This document shows, in pieces, positions 51,978 to 60,569 of a stretch of 64,000 bases of DNA. Origin of the DNA: JAJFJD01 sp965228425 (lineage in GTDB: Bacteria; Pseudomonadota; Alphaproteobacteria; UBA8366). A program made the translations under genes and the position numbers. Numbering within the stretch: the first letter of the stretch is position 1; every line of letters begins with the position of its first letter. The notes beneath the pieces are model-generated. The model worked only from the letters and a program-made list of their open reading frames with translations, searched no databases and was not told the origin of the DNA. The stretch is from NCBI GenBank assembly GCA_965228425.1, contig OZ245815.1, positions 4,216,001-4,280,000 of the forward strand, given 5' to 3'.

Positions 51978-53203
51978 GGTTTCGTCCCGATTCCCGTCAA
52001 ACTCAAATACAGATCGAGCTCGGCGGCTTTGCACCGTTGCGGTGCGTACTCTCGCCAATACAGTTCCTTCAGCCGACCGCCCATGGCGGCTGCTTGTGCC
52101 GAATCCGAAAGCATCCGCCCGATGGCATCGCGCCAAGCCTGCGGATCGTGAGGATCGACGGCGATGCCGCTCCGCTCGCTTTCAACCATTTCGGTATGCC
52201 ACTCGACATTGCTTGTAACCACGGGTTTTCCGATACTCGCCGTTTCCAGCAACACAAATCCGGACATCGGAATCAACACCATCTCGGCCTGCCGCAAGAG
52301 CGTGTGAACCACGGCACTTGCCTGCCAACCCAGAAATTTGACGTTTGACTGTCCTGCAAATCGACGTTCACCCTCTTCCCGTAACGGTCCATCGCCGCAG
52401 AAACAGAAACACACTTCCCGACCGTCCGCTGTCTTGAGGTTCAAGCCCTCGACGGCATCGAAGAGAACGTCCGTGAACTTATACGGATTCAGAAATCCGA
52501 CAATCGGCACGATTGCCGAACCCTGCGGTATCGATAGCTCGGCCAAAGTGGCTTCGTCATCGTCGACAACCTCTGAAACGGGCTTGCTCAACCACGGTAT
52601 ATGGGCGCATTTCGCGCCGCCCGCCCGACCGATGATGTTCTCCACATAGGTCTGCGTGAAGCGGTTGGGAACGATGATGCGGTGCGCAAGCTTCAGGACC
52701 AACCATTCCATTCCATAGGAGATGCGCCGGCTGTCATAGTTGTACGATCGGTTCCGCTCTTGCACGATTCGGTTGTCCCCGCCCAAGGACACAACGAACG
52801 GGCGGCCGCACAGCCGCGCGGCGACACCGCCAACAAGGCTACCCAAATACGGCAATCGACCCCGCACGAGATCGATCTTCTCGGTCCGGAACAACCGCAT
52901 CGCATGACGCAAGGATCGAAAAAACCGGATTGGGCTGAGCCAAGCCGACGGATGATGAACAATCGTTATTCCATGTGGCGCGAAAAACCCGCTCAGCTCC
53001 AAATCGCGTTCGTGCGGCGTAAAGTGAAAAACCGACGCGTAGGCGCGATCCGGGTTATAGATATCCGGCACATTGGCGATCACACCCTTCTTCTCCAAGT
53101 CCATCAAGCTGGAGTCCATGAAATTGGCAATTTTCAGGTTGCCGGTGCGCCCCAGTGACTCCGTCTCGGAGCCAGAACCGATATCCGCGGCAACGGTCAT
53201 CAT
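51974..53203 (-). CDS. Glycosyltransferase family 4
   Basis: 409 aa GT-B-type protein. An N-terminal acceptor half (LKIANFMDSSLMDLEKKG, FHFTPHERDLELSGFFA) leads to a donor half with VGFLNPYKFTDVLFDAV, FCGDGPLREEGERRF, FLGWQASAVV and IPMSGFVLLETASIGKPVV, where the LLE segment takes the place of the EX7E acid pair. It overlaps both neighbours by 4 bp (the membrane protein upstream, wecB downstream), so the three are probably translated as a unit. Specificity unknown. Confidence 0.87.
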   Translation of the reverse strand: MMTVAADIGSGSETESLGRTGNLKIANFMDSSLMDLEKKGVIANVPDIYNPDRAYASVFHFTPHERDLELSGFFAPHGITIVHHPSAWLSPIRFFRSLRHAMRLFRTEKIDLVRGRLPYLGSLVGGVAARLCGRPFVVSLGGDNRIVQERNRSYNYDSRRISYGMEWLVLKLAHRIIVPNRFTQTYVENIIGRAGGAKCAHIPWLSKPVSEVVDDDEATLAELSIPQGSAIVPIVGFLNPYKFTDVLFDAVEGLNLKTADGREVCFCFCGDGPLREEGERRFAGQSNVKFLGWQASAVVHTLLRQAEMVLIPMSGFVLLETASIGKPVVTSNVEWHTEMVESERSGIAVDPHDPQAWRDAIGRMLSDSAQAAAMGGRLKELYWREYAPQRCKAAELDLYLSLTGIGTKP

Positions 53204-54744
53204 GGCAATGCCGCCGTCGATACCGCATCCCGCTTCGTCAAATCGTAGAGCCCATAGCTTCCGCTGCTCTCGATCAACGCCGTCTCGGACACCCGCAACT
53301 CCTCCGGCTTCGCATAACTGGTATCGAGCAACAACCGCGTAACGCCGTCGCGCACGTAGTGGCTCAGGTCGTGTTTCAATACGGGAAAGAATGCCTCGAG
53401 CCGGTCGTCGAAGACATCGCTATGCGTTCCCCAATAAACCGGCGTCCGCGTGCGATATGCCACGAGATCACATAGATGGACCGGCAGCGCCATCACACGC
53501 GCTTCATTGTCCGAGGCGATGCGGTCCAACAGTTGCTGAAGCTCGTCACTCTCGGACCCGGTACTGCCGTCCGCCGGCTGTCGCATGAGCCGCGCGATCA
53601 GGTAGTACTGCCGCAAGGTCAATACGGCGGCGACCGCAGCGGCGCCCCAAACGACCGGATTGCCGTCGCCCGAAACGGCGATCGCCGTGACGATCAAGCT
53701 TGGGGCGAAACCAAACTTGAAATATTGCCGGCCGAGACCGATTCCGCGCAGCGGCTTGACGAAGTGGATCAGGACTGCCGCTCCATAGACCGACGCGATC
53801 CATACCCAAAGAAATATGTATGCCGGCGATGCCGCGGCCCCCTCCAATGAAAGCGTCGCGAGAACCGGAAGAATGAAATAATTCTGATGAAGACCGTCTT
53901 TCAGATAGGCCAGCCACGACCGCGGCGTGTCATCCCGATAGAAATCCACGCGCGTGTGCCCGTCGCCGTAGACCGGGGACTGTCGGACGGCATGGGCACC
54001 GAGCTTGTCCCAATTCCGGTGCCAAAATCGGACGATAACCCAGTGCCCGCGCAGAACACGCCACGCCCCTTTCGGCCAAATTACGAAAGGAGCGACATAG
54101 AGCATTCCAAGCAGCGCCAACCAGATCCAAGAGCCGGTGACGGCACTGAGGGCCGGCAACGTGAACCAAAGCTGTTGGACCGTGAGTTTATGGCTGAAGA
54201 AAGTTCCGACCGCGACCGCACCGGCGCCGACCAACCAGTACGGGTTTTGCATCGCAGCGAATCCGGCGAGCATCAAGAGGTTGGCCAGAAGAAGACCGAT
54301 GGGGCGGACGTTTAGACTGGCAAACTCCGTCACCAATCCTGCGATAGCCGCATAGAAGATCGCGACCGCACATGCAACCAAGGCGGAGGCCCCGAACCAG
54401 ACGGCCGCCGCATAAATGAGCAAGGCTGAAACAAGATCGATCAGGTGATTTACGGCCCAATAGCGTTTCTCGAGCCAGCCCTTCGGCATCAGCGCACAGA
54501 GAACCAGAAAGCCCGGCGGATACCACTGATCTTGATCCTCCAGCATGAAGACCGGCGGCAGCCGAATGGGTAACCGCTTTCGTTCGCGCAGGCATTCCGC
54601 ATTGAGGAGAATGTTGAAGGCATCGCATCCTTGGAACCGACGGGGCCAAATCGGATAAAGCCGAATCGCAAGAAAAAGCGGAACAAGCATGGACACCGCA
54701 ATTAGGTGTGTCCAGGCGCCAGGGAATTCATCGGACAGCGGCAC
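53200..54744 (-). CDS. Polytopic membrane protein, possible GT-C glycosyltransferase or polymerase
   Basis: 514 aa with roughly 10-11 hydrophobic helices and a hydrophilic C-terminus of about 120 residues. I do not recognise the family with certainty. The first extracytoplasmic loop (RRFQGCDAFNILLNAECL, then DQDQWYPPGFLVLCALMP) has the acidic residue and layout seen in GT-C enzymes, which use polyprenyl-phosphate sugars on the periplasmic side. A Wzy-like polymerase is the alternative, and would fit since this operon otherwise lacks one. GTG 54744 is the only good start. It overlaps the GT4 gene by 4 bp and follows the HisF-like gene by 26 bp. Confidence 0.6.
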   Translation of the reverse strand: MPLSDEFPGAWTHLIAVSMLVPLFLAIRLYPIWPRRFQGCDAFNILLNAECLRERKRLPIRLPPVFMLEDQDQWYPPGFLVLCALMPKGWLEKRYWAVNHLIDLVSALLIYAAAVWFGASALVACAVAIFYAAIAGLVTEFASLNVRPIGLLLANLLMLAGFAAMQNPYWLVGAGAVAVGTFFSHKLTVQQLWFTLPALSAVTGSWIWLALLGMLYVAPFVIWPKGAWRVLRGHWVIVRFWHRNWDKLGAHAVRQSPVYGDGHTRVDFYRDDTPRSWLAYLKDGLHQNYFILPVLATLSLEGAAASPAYIFLWVWIASVYGAAVLIHFVKPLRGIGLGRQYFKFGFAPSLIVTAIAVSGDGNPVVWGAAAVAAVLTLRQYYLIARLMRQPADGSTGSESDELQQLLDRIASDNEARVMALPVHLCDLVAYRTRTPVYWGTHSDVFDDRLEAFFPVLKHDLSHYVRDGVTRLLLDTSYAKPEELRVSETALIESSGSYGLYDLTKRDAVSTAALP

Positions 54745-54770
54745 GATGTGGTTGTTCCGGCTCGACCCGA

Positions 54771-55562
54771 CTAGAGACTCTGACCTGGCACGTCCGAAAT
54801 GCCACCCAACAGATCTTCGAGAAAATCTCGTTCCGGAAAATTGATCAGCACGCCGCGTTCCCGGCCGGAGAAGACGAAGATGCTTCCCGCCGCGGCGGCA
54901 GACGCGCCGGCGTCCCGGATGGGATGTAGGATCTCCACCCGCTCCCCGGCTCCCCCGCAGGCGACAACGGGAATTGTCGTCGCTTCGGTCACTTCTCTGA
55001 TGAGGTCCAAATCATAACCGTTCATTTCACCGTCACGATCAATCGACTGCAGCAGAATTTCGCCGGCGCCGGCGCTTTCCAGTTGGCGTGCCCGTTCGCC
55101 GGGGGCGATCCCTAGCTTGCGTTTTGCGTTGGTCGCGCGGACTTCGTAACCACCCAACAGTTTGCGCTTGGCATCGACGCTACCGACAATGCACTGGCTG
55201 CCGAAGGTCGCCGCCGCATCGGCCACAAGGTCGATATTCTCAGCGGCTGAATGGCCGATGACCACTTTCTCTACGCCGGATAGGATGATGCGCTCGATAT
55301 CATCCGTTGACCGAATTCCGCCGCCGTAAGTCAGTGGGACCCAGCATTCCCCAGCAACGCTTTCGATCAAATCGAAATCCGGGCCGCGCCCGGAGACCGT
55401 AGCGCCAATGTCTAACAGGACGATTTCATCAACCTCGAACTGATTGAAGAGGTTGATAACATTGACCGGATCGCCCAGATACGTCCGCTTGCCGAAACGC
55501 CGCGTCTTGACCATTCCGCCCTCTTCGATCAGCAGGCAGGGTATGACGCGAGGGATTAGCAT
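54771..55562 (-). CDS. HisF-like ammonia-using subunit of sugar amidotransferase (HisF2 type)
   Basis: 263 aa TIM barrel of the HisF family. It keeps the second catalytic-type Asp in GSVDAKRK and the LLQSIDRDGEMNGYDLDLI and VVACGGAG phosphate-binding stretches. The first catalytic Asp of true HisF (CLDVKDG) is replaced: here IPCLLIEEGG. This is the pattern of HisF2 proteins in LPS loci such as that of Pseudomonas aeruginosa, where HisF2 and HisH2 deliver ammonia to WbpG for acetamidino-sugar formation. A WbpG-like gene lies 1.4 kb upstream in the same operon, with one glycosyltransferase gene between. No HisH-type glutaminase is visible in the window. A histidine-pathway role is unlikely, since no other his genes are present. 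Confidence 0.85.
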   Translation of the reverse strand: MLIPRVIPCLLIEEGGMVKTRRFGKRTYLGDPVNVINLFNQFEVDEIVLLDIGATVSGRGPDFDLIESVAGECWVPLTYGGGIRSTDDIERIILSGVEKVVIGHSAAENIDLVADAAATFGSQCIVGSVDAKRKLLGGYEVRATNAKRKLGIAPGERARQLESAGAGEILLQSIDRDGEMNGYDLDLIREVTEATTIPVVACGGAGERVEILHPIRDAGASAAAAGSIFVFSGRERGVLINFPERDFLEDLLGGISDVPGQSL

Positions 55563-55597
55563 GCGGATGATTTGTTGCGGCTTCGGGAGCGGAACGA

Positions 55598-56944
55598 TTA
55601 GCTCTCGTTTGCAACAGCCGCCTTTTTTATTTCAGGGTCGGATCGAAAAGCCAAATCAAGGACTCGTCGTTTCAGCTCTGGCTTGTCGTCCAGGAGAAGT
55701 GCCTCATCACCGAATTTCGCGACATACCTGCGAACGTTGTCCGAAATTTGTTCGATTGGCCCGCAAACGCCACCGGTATACTGAATGTCGCCGACCTGGA
55801 CGAACCAGTCTTGCGGTGCGTCGCGATTGATGACCGTAAGAAACCGTTTCGCAACCTCCCCCGGGCGGAGTCGCAGGAAATAGTCGCCGGCTCGGCGCCC
55901 GGCCTCTTCCCTCACAATTTCATCCACAAGCAAATCACGAACCGTATCGACGAGCAGATCCGGATGTTGGAATATCGTCGGAACCGTCGCGTCCGGCGGG
56001 AGCAGCCGATCCAATTCATCGGTTCCATACCCGCACACAACGACTGGTTTACCAAATGCACATGCCTCTACCGCAAGAACGCCGGCGTGTGAATCGCTAT
56101 AGAGTTCATCTATCACCAAGTCACACTTGGCTAACTCCACCATTACCTCGCCATGCGGCCGCCCGGTGATTTCCACATACTCAATCGGGAAACCTTCGCC
56201 GCTCAGTGTTTCGATCGCAGCCCGTATTCGATCGCTTCCCTTAAGGGCAGGCATTGAGGGAGCGTGCAAAACTCGAAACCCATCGCCTTTCGATTTGCCC
56301 GTATCGGCTTTCAGGTAATCGTAGCCCGGCTTCAGCTTTGGCAGGTCAACGGTATTGCCGATCATCTGGGCAATACAGATCGCTCCCGTGTGAAACTGCG
56401 AAGACAACGGATTGGCGATGACAAAATCGGCAAGATGTTCGACCTTCTTCAGGTTTGTGTGGATACGCTGCGTCATTTCGTGTAGCGCATCCAATTCATC
56501 ATCATTGCATGTAGTGCCGGCTAGATAGGGAGGGCGTGAGTCGCTACCAACGAAAAAGAAAACGATCGTTTTCCGGAAAAACCGCAAGACCTTGATATCG
56601 AATGCATTGGCATAGATAGAGTCCCCGGATTTAAGAATCACCGCGTCGATTTTTAGTACCATCCAACACAGCAGCAAAACCTGAGATACGATCACGTTTG
56701 CGGTCGCCGATAGCCGTCTCAGCGACAAGCGAGGAAATTCGCGGGTCGACCAGAAATGTTTGTAGGCGCGGTAATAATACCTAGGCGTCAACGGCAATTG
56801 GTCTGCCGACCAGCCCGTAGAGGCCGCGGCCCCCCGGTGAAGAAGATGTGCTTCGCATCCGATATCGCGAAGGCCTGTCAGAACACTGGAGAAATACGAA
56901 CAGTGATCGAGATAACCGATGAATATCCTTTTTTTCTTTTCCAT
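55598..56944 (-). CDS. GT-B-type glycosyltransferase
   Basis: 448 aa. The C-terminal half shows the GT1/GT4-like donor layout: FRVLHAPSMPALKGSDRI, EITGRPHGEVMVELAKCDLVIDELYSD and GVLAVEACAFGKPVVVCGYG. The N-terminal half (KRIFIGYLDHCSYFSSVLTGL) is an acceptor-type Rossmann domain with a hydrophobic segment near residues 85-100 (VIVSQVLLLCWMVL) that may attach to the membrane. It is placed between the HisF-like and amidotransferase genes, which suggests it transfers the amidino sugar, but that is inference. Gap of 32 bp from the amidotransferase stop and 35 bp to the HisF start. Confidence 0.78.
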   Translation of the reverse strand: MEKKKRIFIGYLDHCSYFSSVLTGLRDIGCEAHLLHRGAAASTGWSADQLPLTPRYYYRAYKHFWSTREFPRLSLRRLSATANVIVSQVLLLCWMVLKIDAVILKSGDSIYANAFDIKVLRFFRKTIVFFFVGSDSRPPYLAGTTCNDDELDALHEMTQRIHTNLKKVEHLADFVIANPLSSQFHTGAICIAQMIGNTVDLPKLKPGYDYLKADTGKSKGDGFRVLHAPSMPALKGSDRIRAAIETLSGEGFPIEYVEITGRPHGEVMVELAKCDLVIDELYSDSHAGVLAVEACAFGKPVVVCGYGTDELDRLLPPDATVPTIFQHPDLLVDTVRDLLVDEIVREEAGRRAGDYFLRLRPGEVAKRFLTVINRDAPQDWFVQVGDIQYTGGVCGPIEQISDNVRRYVAKFGDEALLLDDKPELKRRVLDLAFRSDPEIKKAAVANES

Positions 56945-56976
56945 GGCGGGGCCAGTACAAACGAAAGATTTGTACG

Positions 56977-58146
56977 TCAGTCTTCGCCGAACTGTTTCGG
57001 AAAGCAGAACTTCATATAGAAGCTTTGCGGTACCTTTCCCGATTTCACCAACATCGCGAAAAGTGGTCGCAATCGCTCGAAGGTCTTCTTGTAGTTGGGA
57101 TAATCATGCCAATACTTTTTCGGCATTTGCATAGCCTGTTCTAAACTTTCTTCTGAGAATCCCAGCCGCTTTCGCACCATATCAAGCAAGTCATCGGGAC
57201 AGTCGACATCTTCCCGCAGTTCCGCCAGCGCGACCTCGCGCGGCATTTGTCCGGATCGAACCGTCGCCGCGTGGCCCAAATGCCGCAAGTCGGCGTTCCA
57301 TCGGCGCGGCAGAAAATATAGATGCACGAATGCCGTGTAGCGGTTCTCAAGATGATGCCCGCCATACCACTCCCATCCGTATTTTTCGGCCAGCATCCGT
57401 TTAACCTGCTCCTTGTCATAATCCATATAATACAGCGGACGGACGCGCTGAATCCCCCGGAGAGCGGTCCAACGTATGAACTGGGCGATCGACATATTGG
57501 GATAGGTCTTCATCGGTAATCGACCGAATTGCTTATGGACAGACCCGATGTACCGTCCATCCATGTAAATCCAATCAAGCGGCGCGATGCCTTCCGTCCG
57601 AAAGGAATGCCCCTCAATGATATATTTTATTCCGTGTTTCTCAGCCGTTTGGTAAAGCACCGACGCAAGGCCAAGATCCGTCGGCGCATCAATGTCTTTC
57701 ACTCCCGACAGTATGAATGACCGCAAAATGTCATCATATTCCCGGTTGTCGACGACATAGGTGTGGAGATCAACATTCAGCCGCTCGAGCACATTGTAGA
57801 TATTCTGGGTTGAAACCGGCGAGTTCCAGGTATTGTCGAAGTGCACCGCAAGCGGCCGAAGCCCCAACTCCACCATCCGAACGATCAAGTAAGATGAGTC
57901 ACATCCACCGCTAACACCCACCACACAATCGTACTTACGGCCGCGAGCTTCCTTTTTCACTTTCGCGGCAAATGAGTCCAGCCATGCCTGCCCTTCAGCT
58001 CCAGTCGGATACTCGGCATTTAGTTGATCGTGGATATGGCAGTAGTTACAGACTCCATCGAAGTCGAATTCGATCCGCGGGACCATCTCATCGTAAGTAC
58101 ACCGTGTGCACGTTTTGAGATTTTCCTGCGACACCTGCACGCTCAT
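56977..58146 (-). CDS. N-acetyl sugar amidotransferase (WbpG/PseA-like)
   Basis: 389 aa. An N-terminal zinc-binding pattern CTRCTYDE...GVCNYCHIHD is followed by the ATP-pyrophosphatase loop VVGVSGGCDSSYL and the LAVHFDNTWNSPV stretch, which define the N-acetyl sugar amidotransferase family (WbpG, PseA). The enzyme converts an N-acetyl group of a nucleotide sugar to acetamidino, using ammonia delivered by HisH/HisF-type partners. A HisF-like gene is in the same operon. ATG 58146 overlaps by 4 bp (ATGA) the end of a 68-codon frame upstream. It predicts an amidino-modified sugar such as a ManNAc3NAmA or nonulosonic-acid derivative. Confidence 0.92.
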   Translation of the reverse strand: MSVQVSQENLKTCTRCTYDEMVPRIEFDFDGVCNYCHIHDQLNAEYPTGAEGQAWLDSFAAKVKKEARGRKYDCVVGVSGGCDSSYLIVRMVELGLRPLAVHFDNTWNSPVSTQNIYNVLERLNVDLHTYVVDNREYDDILRSFILSGVKDIDAPTDLGLASVLYQTAEKHGIKYIIEGHSFRTEGIAPLDWIYMDGRYIGSVHKQFGRLPMKTYPNMSIAQFIRWTALRGIQRVRPLYYMDYDKEQVKRMLAEKYGWEWYGGHHLENRYTAFVHLYFLPRRWNADLRHLGHAATVRSGQMPREVALAELREDVDCPDDLLDMVRKRLGFSEESLEQAMQMPKKYWHDYPNYKKTFERLRPLFAMLVKSGKVPQSFYMKFCFPKQFGED

Positions 58147-58349
58147 CGTGTTGCCACCACAAGCGACACCGCAGGAAGACCACCGATACGGATTAGCGCC
58201 TCCCCGCCGTTGCTCCCATTGGTCATACAGAATCCGATCGCGCGATTTTGTCGATCAACCCGTGTCGCCATCAGTACGCCATCCATAAGACGACCCTGAA
58301 TATCAGAGGAACAATTCGCATACGCCAAACCCTGTCCCGCCATATCCAT
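58143..58349 (-). CDS. Possible small coupled ORF (68 codons), doubtful
   Basis: A 68-codon frame starting ATG 58349 inside the 3' end of the GH43-like gene and ending with a TGA that overlaps the amidotransferase ATG. Codon use is compatible with coding (GCG, GGC, GAT), and its position fills the only gap (156 bp) between these two genes. I recognise no family (VDRQNRAIGFCMTNGSNG near residues 33-50). It may be a small protein, a leader that couples translation, or chance. Confidence 0.25.
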   Translation of the reverse strand: MDMAGQGLAYANCSSDIQGRLMDGVLMATRVDRQNRAIGFCMTNGSNGGEALIRIGGLPAVSLVVATR

Positions 58350-59199
58350 TCCCGTTGTAAAAAACCAGATGTCGGCTTTGCACCTCTATATGCGCCGCAT
58401 AGCAAAGTTCCTCATTCTCCCAGGAATCCTTGCCCAACGATCCCGTGTCGATGGGTATCCGGCGCCAAGACTTCACTCCATCTTTAACCGCACAACCAAT
58501 TTCATACCGTCCGCGATCGGAACTAAACAGTTGATAGCGGAGGCCGTCCGCCCCCTCGAAAATCCACGGACGACACACCGCGGCTTCACCGTCAATCAAG
58601 TCAAGCGCCCGGGCATTGTCAGTCTTCCAAAGAATGCCATCGTCAGACACGGCACGGCACAAGACATGATGCATCGGTGAATATGTTTCTCCGCGGTGAC
58701 TTCCATACAGCATTTCCCACGTATCATGGGTTCTGAAGACGAAGGGATAGCTCAATGAGTACGGGTCGTGCGGATTGCGATCGATCAGCGGTCCAGGAAA
58801 CAACCGTTCAAAATTCTCGCCGCGCCCATCTCTGCTGACCGCCACGCCAATCGCGTTGCGAAAGGGTACGGACACGCCTCGATTCCAGCCCATGTAGTAC
58901 AAATAGAGACCATCTTCACCGGCTACGAAATTGCCAATGGCAACACCGCTGTCGTCGAATGCACCGGCCTCTCCCGGCCCCAAAATCGGCGTTTTTGAAA
59001 TCTGCAATATCTTGGTCGGATCCGACGCCGATACATCGCACCAACCGACATGTCCACGGGCATCTACATCACGCGAAACGAAGAATACTCTGATCGTTTT
59101 GTCGTTTACGCGGAAAGGCGTTGGATAGGCAGCATGCGAAGCCATCCACGGCGCAAACTTTTCCGGCGGCAGTACCCGACCGATCTTGACGAGTCGCAT
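58303..59199 (-). CDS. GH43/GH32-like five-bladed beta-propeller protein
   Basis: 298 aa. Repeated blade patterns are visible: IRVFFVSRDVDARGHVGW, LYLYYMGWNRG, YPFVFRTHDTWEMLYGSH, and the closing HLVFYNGNGYGGTGFGV. These match a family of small glycosidase-like proteins of glycan loci related to GH43/GH32/GH68-type propellers. It has no signal peptide, so it may act as a cytosolic sugar-processing enzyme or a glycosyltransferase-like protein; activity is not established. ATG 59199 begins RLVKIGRVLPPEKFAPWM, a normal family start. It lies 6 bp after the acetyltransferase stop. Confidence 0.8.
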   Translation of the reverse strand: MRLVKIGRVLPPEKFAPWMASHAAYPTPFRVNDKTIRVFFVSRDVDARGHVGWCDVSASDPTKILQISKTPILGPGEAGAFDDSGVAIGNFVAGEDGLYLYYMGWNRGVSVPFRNAIGVAVSRDGRGENFERLFPGPLIDRNPHDPYSLSYPFVFRTHDTWEMLYGSHRGETYSPMHHVLCRAVSDDGILWKTDNARALDLIDGEAAVCRPWIFEGADGLRYQLFSSDRGRYEIGCAVKDGVKSWRRIPIDTGSLGKDSWENEELCYAAHIEVQSRHLVFYNGNGYGGTGFGVCELFL

Positions 59200-59205
59200 G
59201 GTGCG

Positions 59206-59886
59206 TCAGAAGCCGCGCAACCGATTGCTTGGCACACGAGAAAGTTCCGCCGGCTTCGCCGACAATACGGATTTATCCGCAACGTCGTTGGTAATAAGGC
59301 TACCGGAACCGATCACGCACGCTTTGCCGATTACAACTGAATCATTCACGGTGCTGTTGACCCCAAGGAATGTCTGCTCTCCGACCACGACGGCGCCGGA
59401 AATGACCACATGGGACGTAACGAAGCAGTAGTCGCCGAGCACGGAATGATGCCCGATATGATTGCCGCTCCAGAGCGTAACGCCGTTACCGATACGAGCA
59501 AACGGCTGGATCGTGTTGTCTTCGAGAATGAAACAGTTGAAACCATGGACCAACGTGGAAAACGTCGTCGCCCGCGATGAAACGTAACTCGGCAACGAGT
59601 ATCCTTTTGCGCGCGCCTCTTCGCATTTCAAACGACGGTTCGCATTTACCTTCGAATAACTCAACGCGACAAAGAGATCGTATTCCTCCGCCGGCCGTTT
59701 TTTTTCGATGTCTTCAAACGGCTCAACCGGTAAGCCAAACATGGATTCGTCTTTGATGTATTGGCCGTCCATCGTCAGCGCAGCAACCTCATAGTCACTA
59801 TCGCTTTCAAAATAATATTTCGTAAGTTCAATGAGATCGGGATCGCCACCGAAGAGTATCAACGGTTTCTTATCGGACATCGTCAT
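59206..59886 (-). CDS. PglD/NeuD-like sugar O/N-acetyltransferase (left-handed beta-helix)
   Basis: 226 aa. The N-terminal Rossmann-like segment ILFGGDPDLIELTKYYF and the conserved VALSYSKVNANR lead into hexapeptide repeats (IGNGVTLWSGNHIGHHSVLG and onward), the architecture of NeuD/PglD acetyltransferases. These use acetyl-CoA to acetylate UDP-4-amino sugars or nonulosonic acids; a His in GHHS takes the active-site position. It fits directly after DegT aminotransferase chemistry in this operon. ATG 59886 or 59880 are both possible starts; either overlaps the methyltransferase 3' end. Confidence 0.88.
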   Translation of the reverse strand: MTMSDKKPLILFGGDPDLIELTKYYFESDSDYEVAALTMDGQYIKDESMFGLPVEPFEDIEKKRPAEEYDLFVALSYSKVNANRRLKCEEARAKGYSLPSYVSSRATTFSTLVHGFNCFILEDNTIQPFARIGNGVTLWSGNHIGHHSVLGDYCFVTSHVVISGAVVVGEQTFLGVNSTVNDSVVIGKACVIGSGSLITNDVADKSVLSAKPAELSRVPSNRLRGF

Positions 59887-60547
59887 CGCCACGCCGAACC
59901 ACTATTGGATCCTTTCCTTGATCCTTTCGGACAATCATCGTCCACTCAAAAAACGGCATGTCATGATACAGCGTCACCTGCCGCGAATATTGCGACAGAC
60001 AATGCTCCAGCCAAATTCCAGGACTTGCATAGTAGAGATCATCCACTTTCCAATCGACCTTGTCGGTCATCATGTTGAAAGCAAACCCGCACCGGGACAC
60101 AGCATTCATATTGTCCAAAACCGTCTTTACGAGTTCCGTCCAAGCGCTTTCACTTTGGCCCAACGACACATTGAATATTCCAGACGCAAAGGCGTAGTCG
60201 ACCTCTCGGTCGATCCTGTCGCCGACAAGAAATTCCACGCCATCCGCGCGAGCGGTTCGCTCCCGTGCGGATTTAACCATTGCCGAGGAGACATCGTAGC
60301 CAATGTATCGGCCCAGGGGCACGCCGCTTTCTTTCAGGAAGGCGTATAACGCCGCATAGCCGCAACCGATGTCGGCAACATCGACCGGTGCCGTCCCTTC
60401 CGGTATCACCCTCGCGAGATATTCGAATCTGATGTCCTGATCTCGCTTGCTTTTCCAGTTCACACCGGACGCCACCGGACCGTATTCGGTTATCGCATCC
60501 GAGTAGAATTTCTCAACTTTTCCCAGCAATGGGTCGATCTTGGGCAT
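59870..60547 (-). CDS. Class I SAM-dependent methyltransferase
   Basis: 225 aa. Motif I DVADIGCGYAALYAFLKESG is followed by GYDVSSAMVKSARERT, then FLVGDRIDREVDYAFASGIFNV, the usual methyltransferase order. ATG 60547 (MPKIDPLLGKVEKFYS) is chosen; TTG 60562 has an AAGGA 5 bp upstream and may be the real start. An overlap with the upstream FemAB-like gene (stop at 60570) is excluded by either choice. It overlaps the acetyltransferase downstream by 17 bp. Role: probably methylation of a sugar in this operon's repeat unit. Confidence 0.87.
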   Translation of the reverse strand: MPKIDPLLGKVEKFYSDAITEYGPVASGVNWKSKRDQDIRFEYLARVIPEGTAPVDVADIGCGYAALYAFLKESGVPLGRYIGYDVSSAMVKSARERTARADGVEFLVGDRIDREVDYAFASGIFNVSLGQSESAWTELVKTVLDNMNAVSRCGFAFNMMTDKVDWKVDDLYYASPGIWLEHCLSQYSRQVTLYHDMPFFEWTMIVRKDQGKDPIVVRRGDDDVR

Positions 60548-60569
60548 ATCGATTAGCAGCAAATTTTCC

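Noticed and set aside
54771..55562. Histidine biosynthesis hisF
   Set aside because: No other his genes are adjacent, the first catalytic Asp is missing, and an amidotransferase of the WbpG type is in the same operon.
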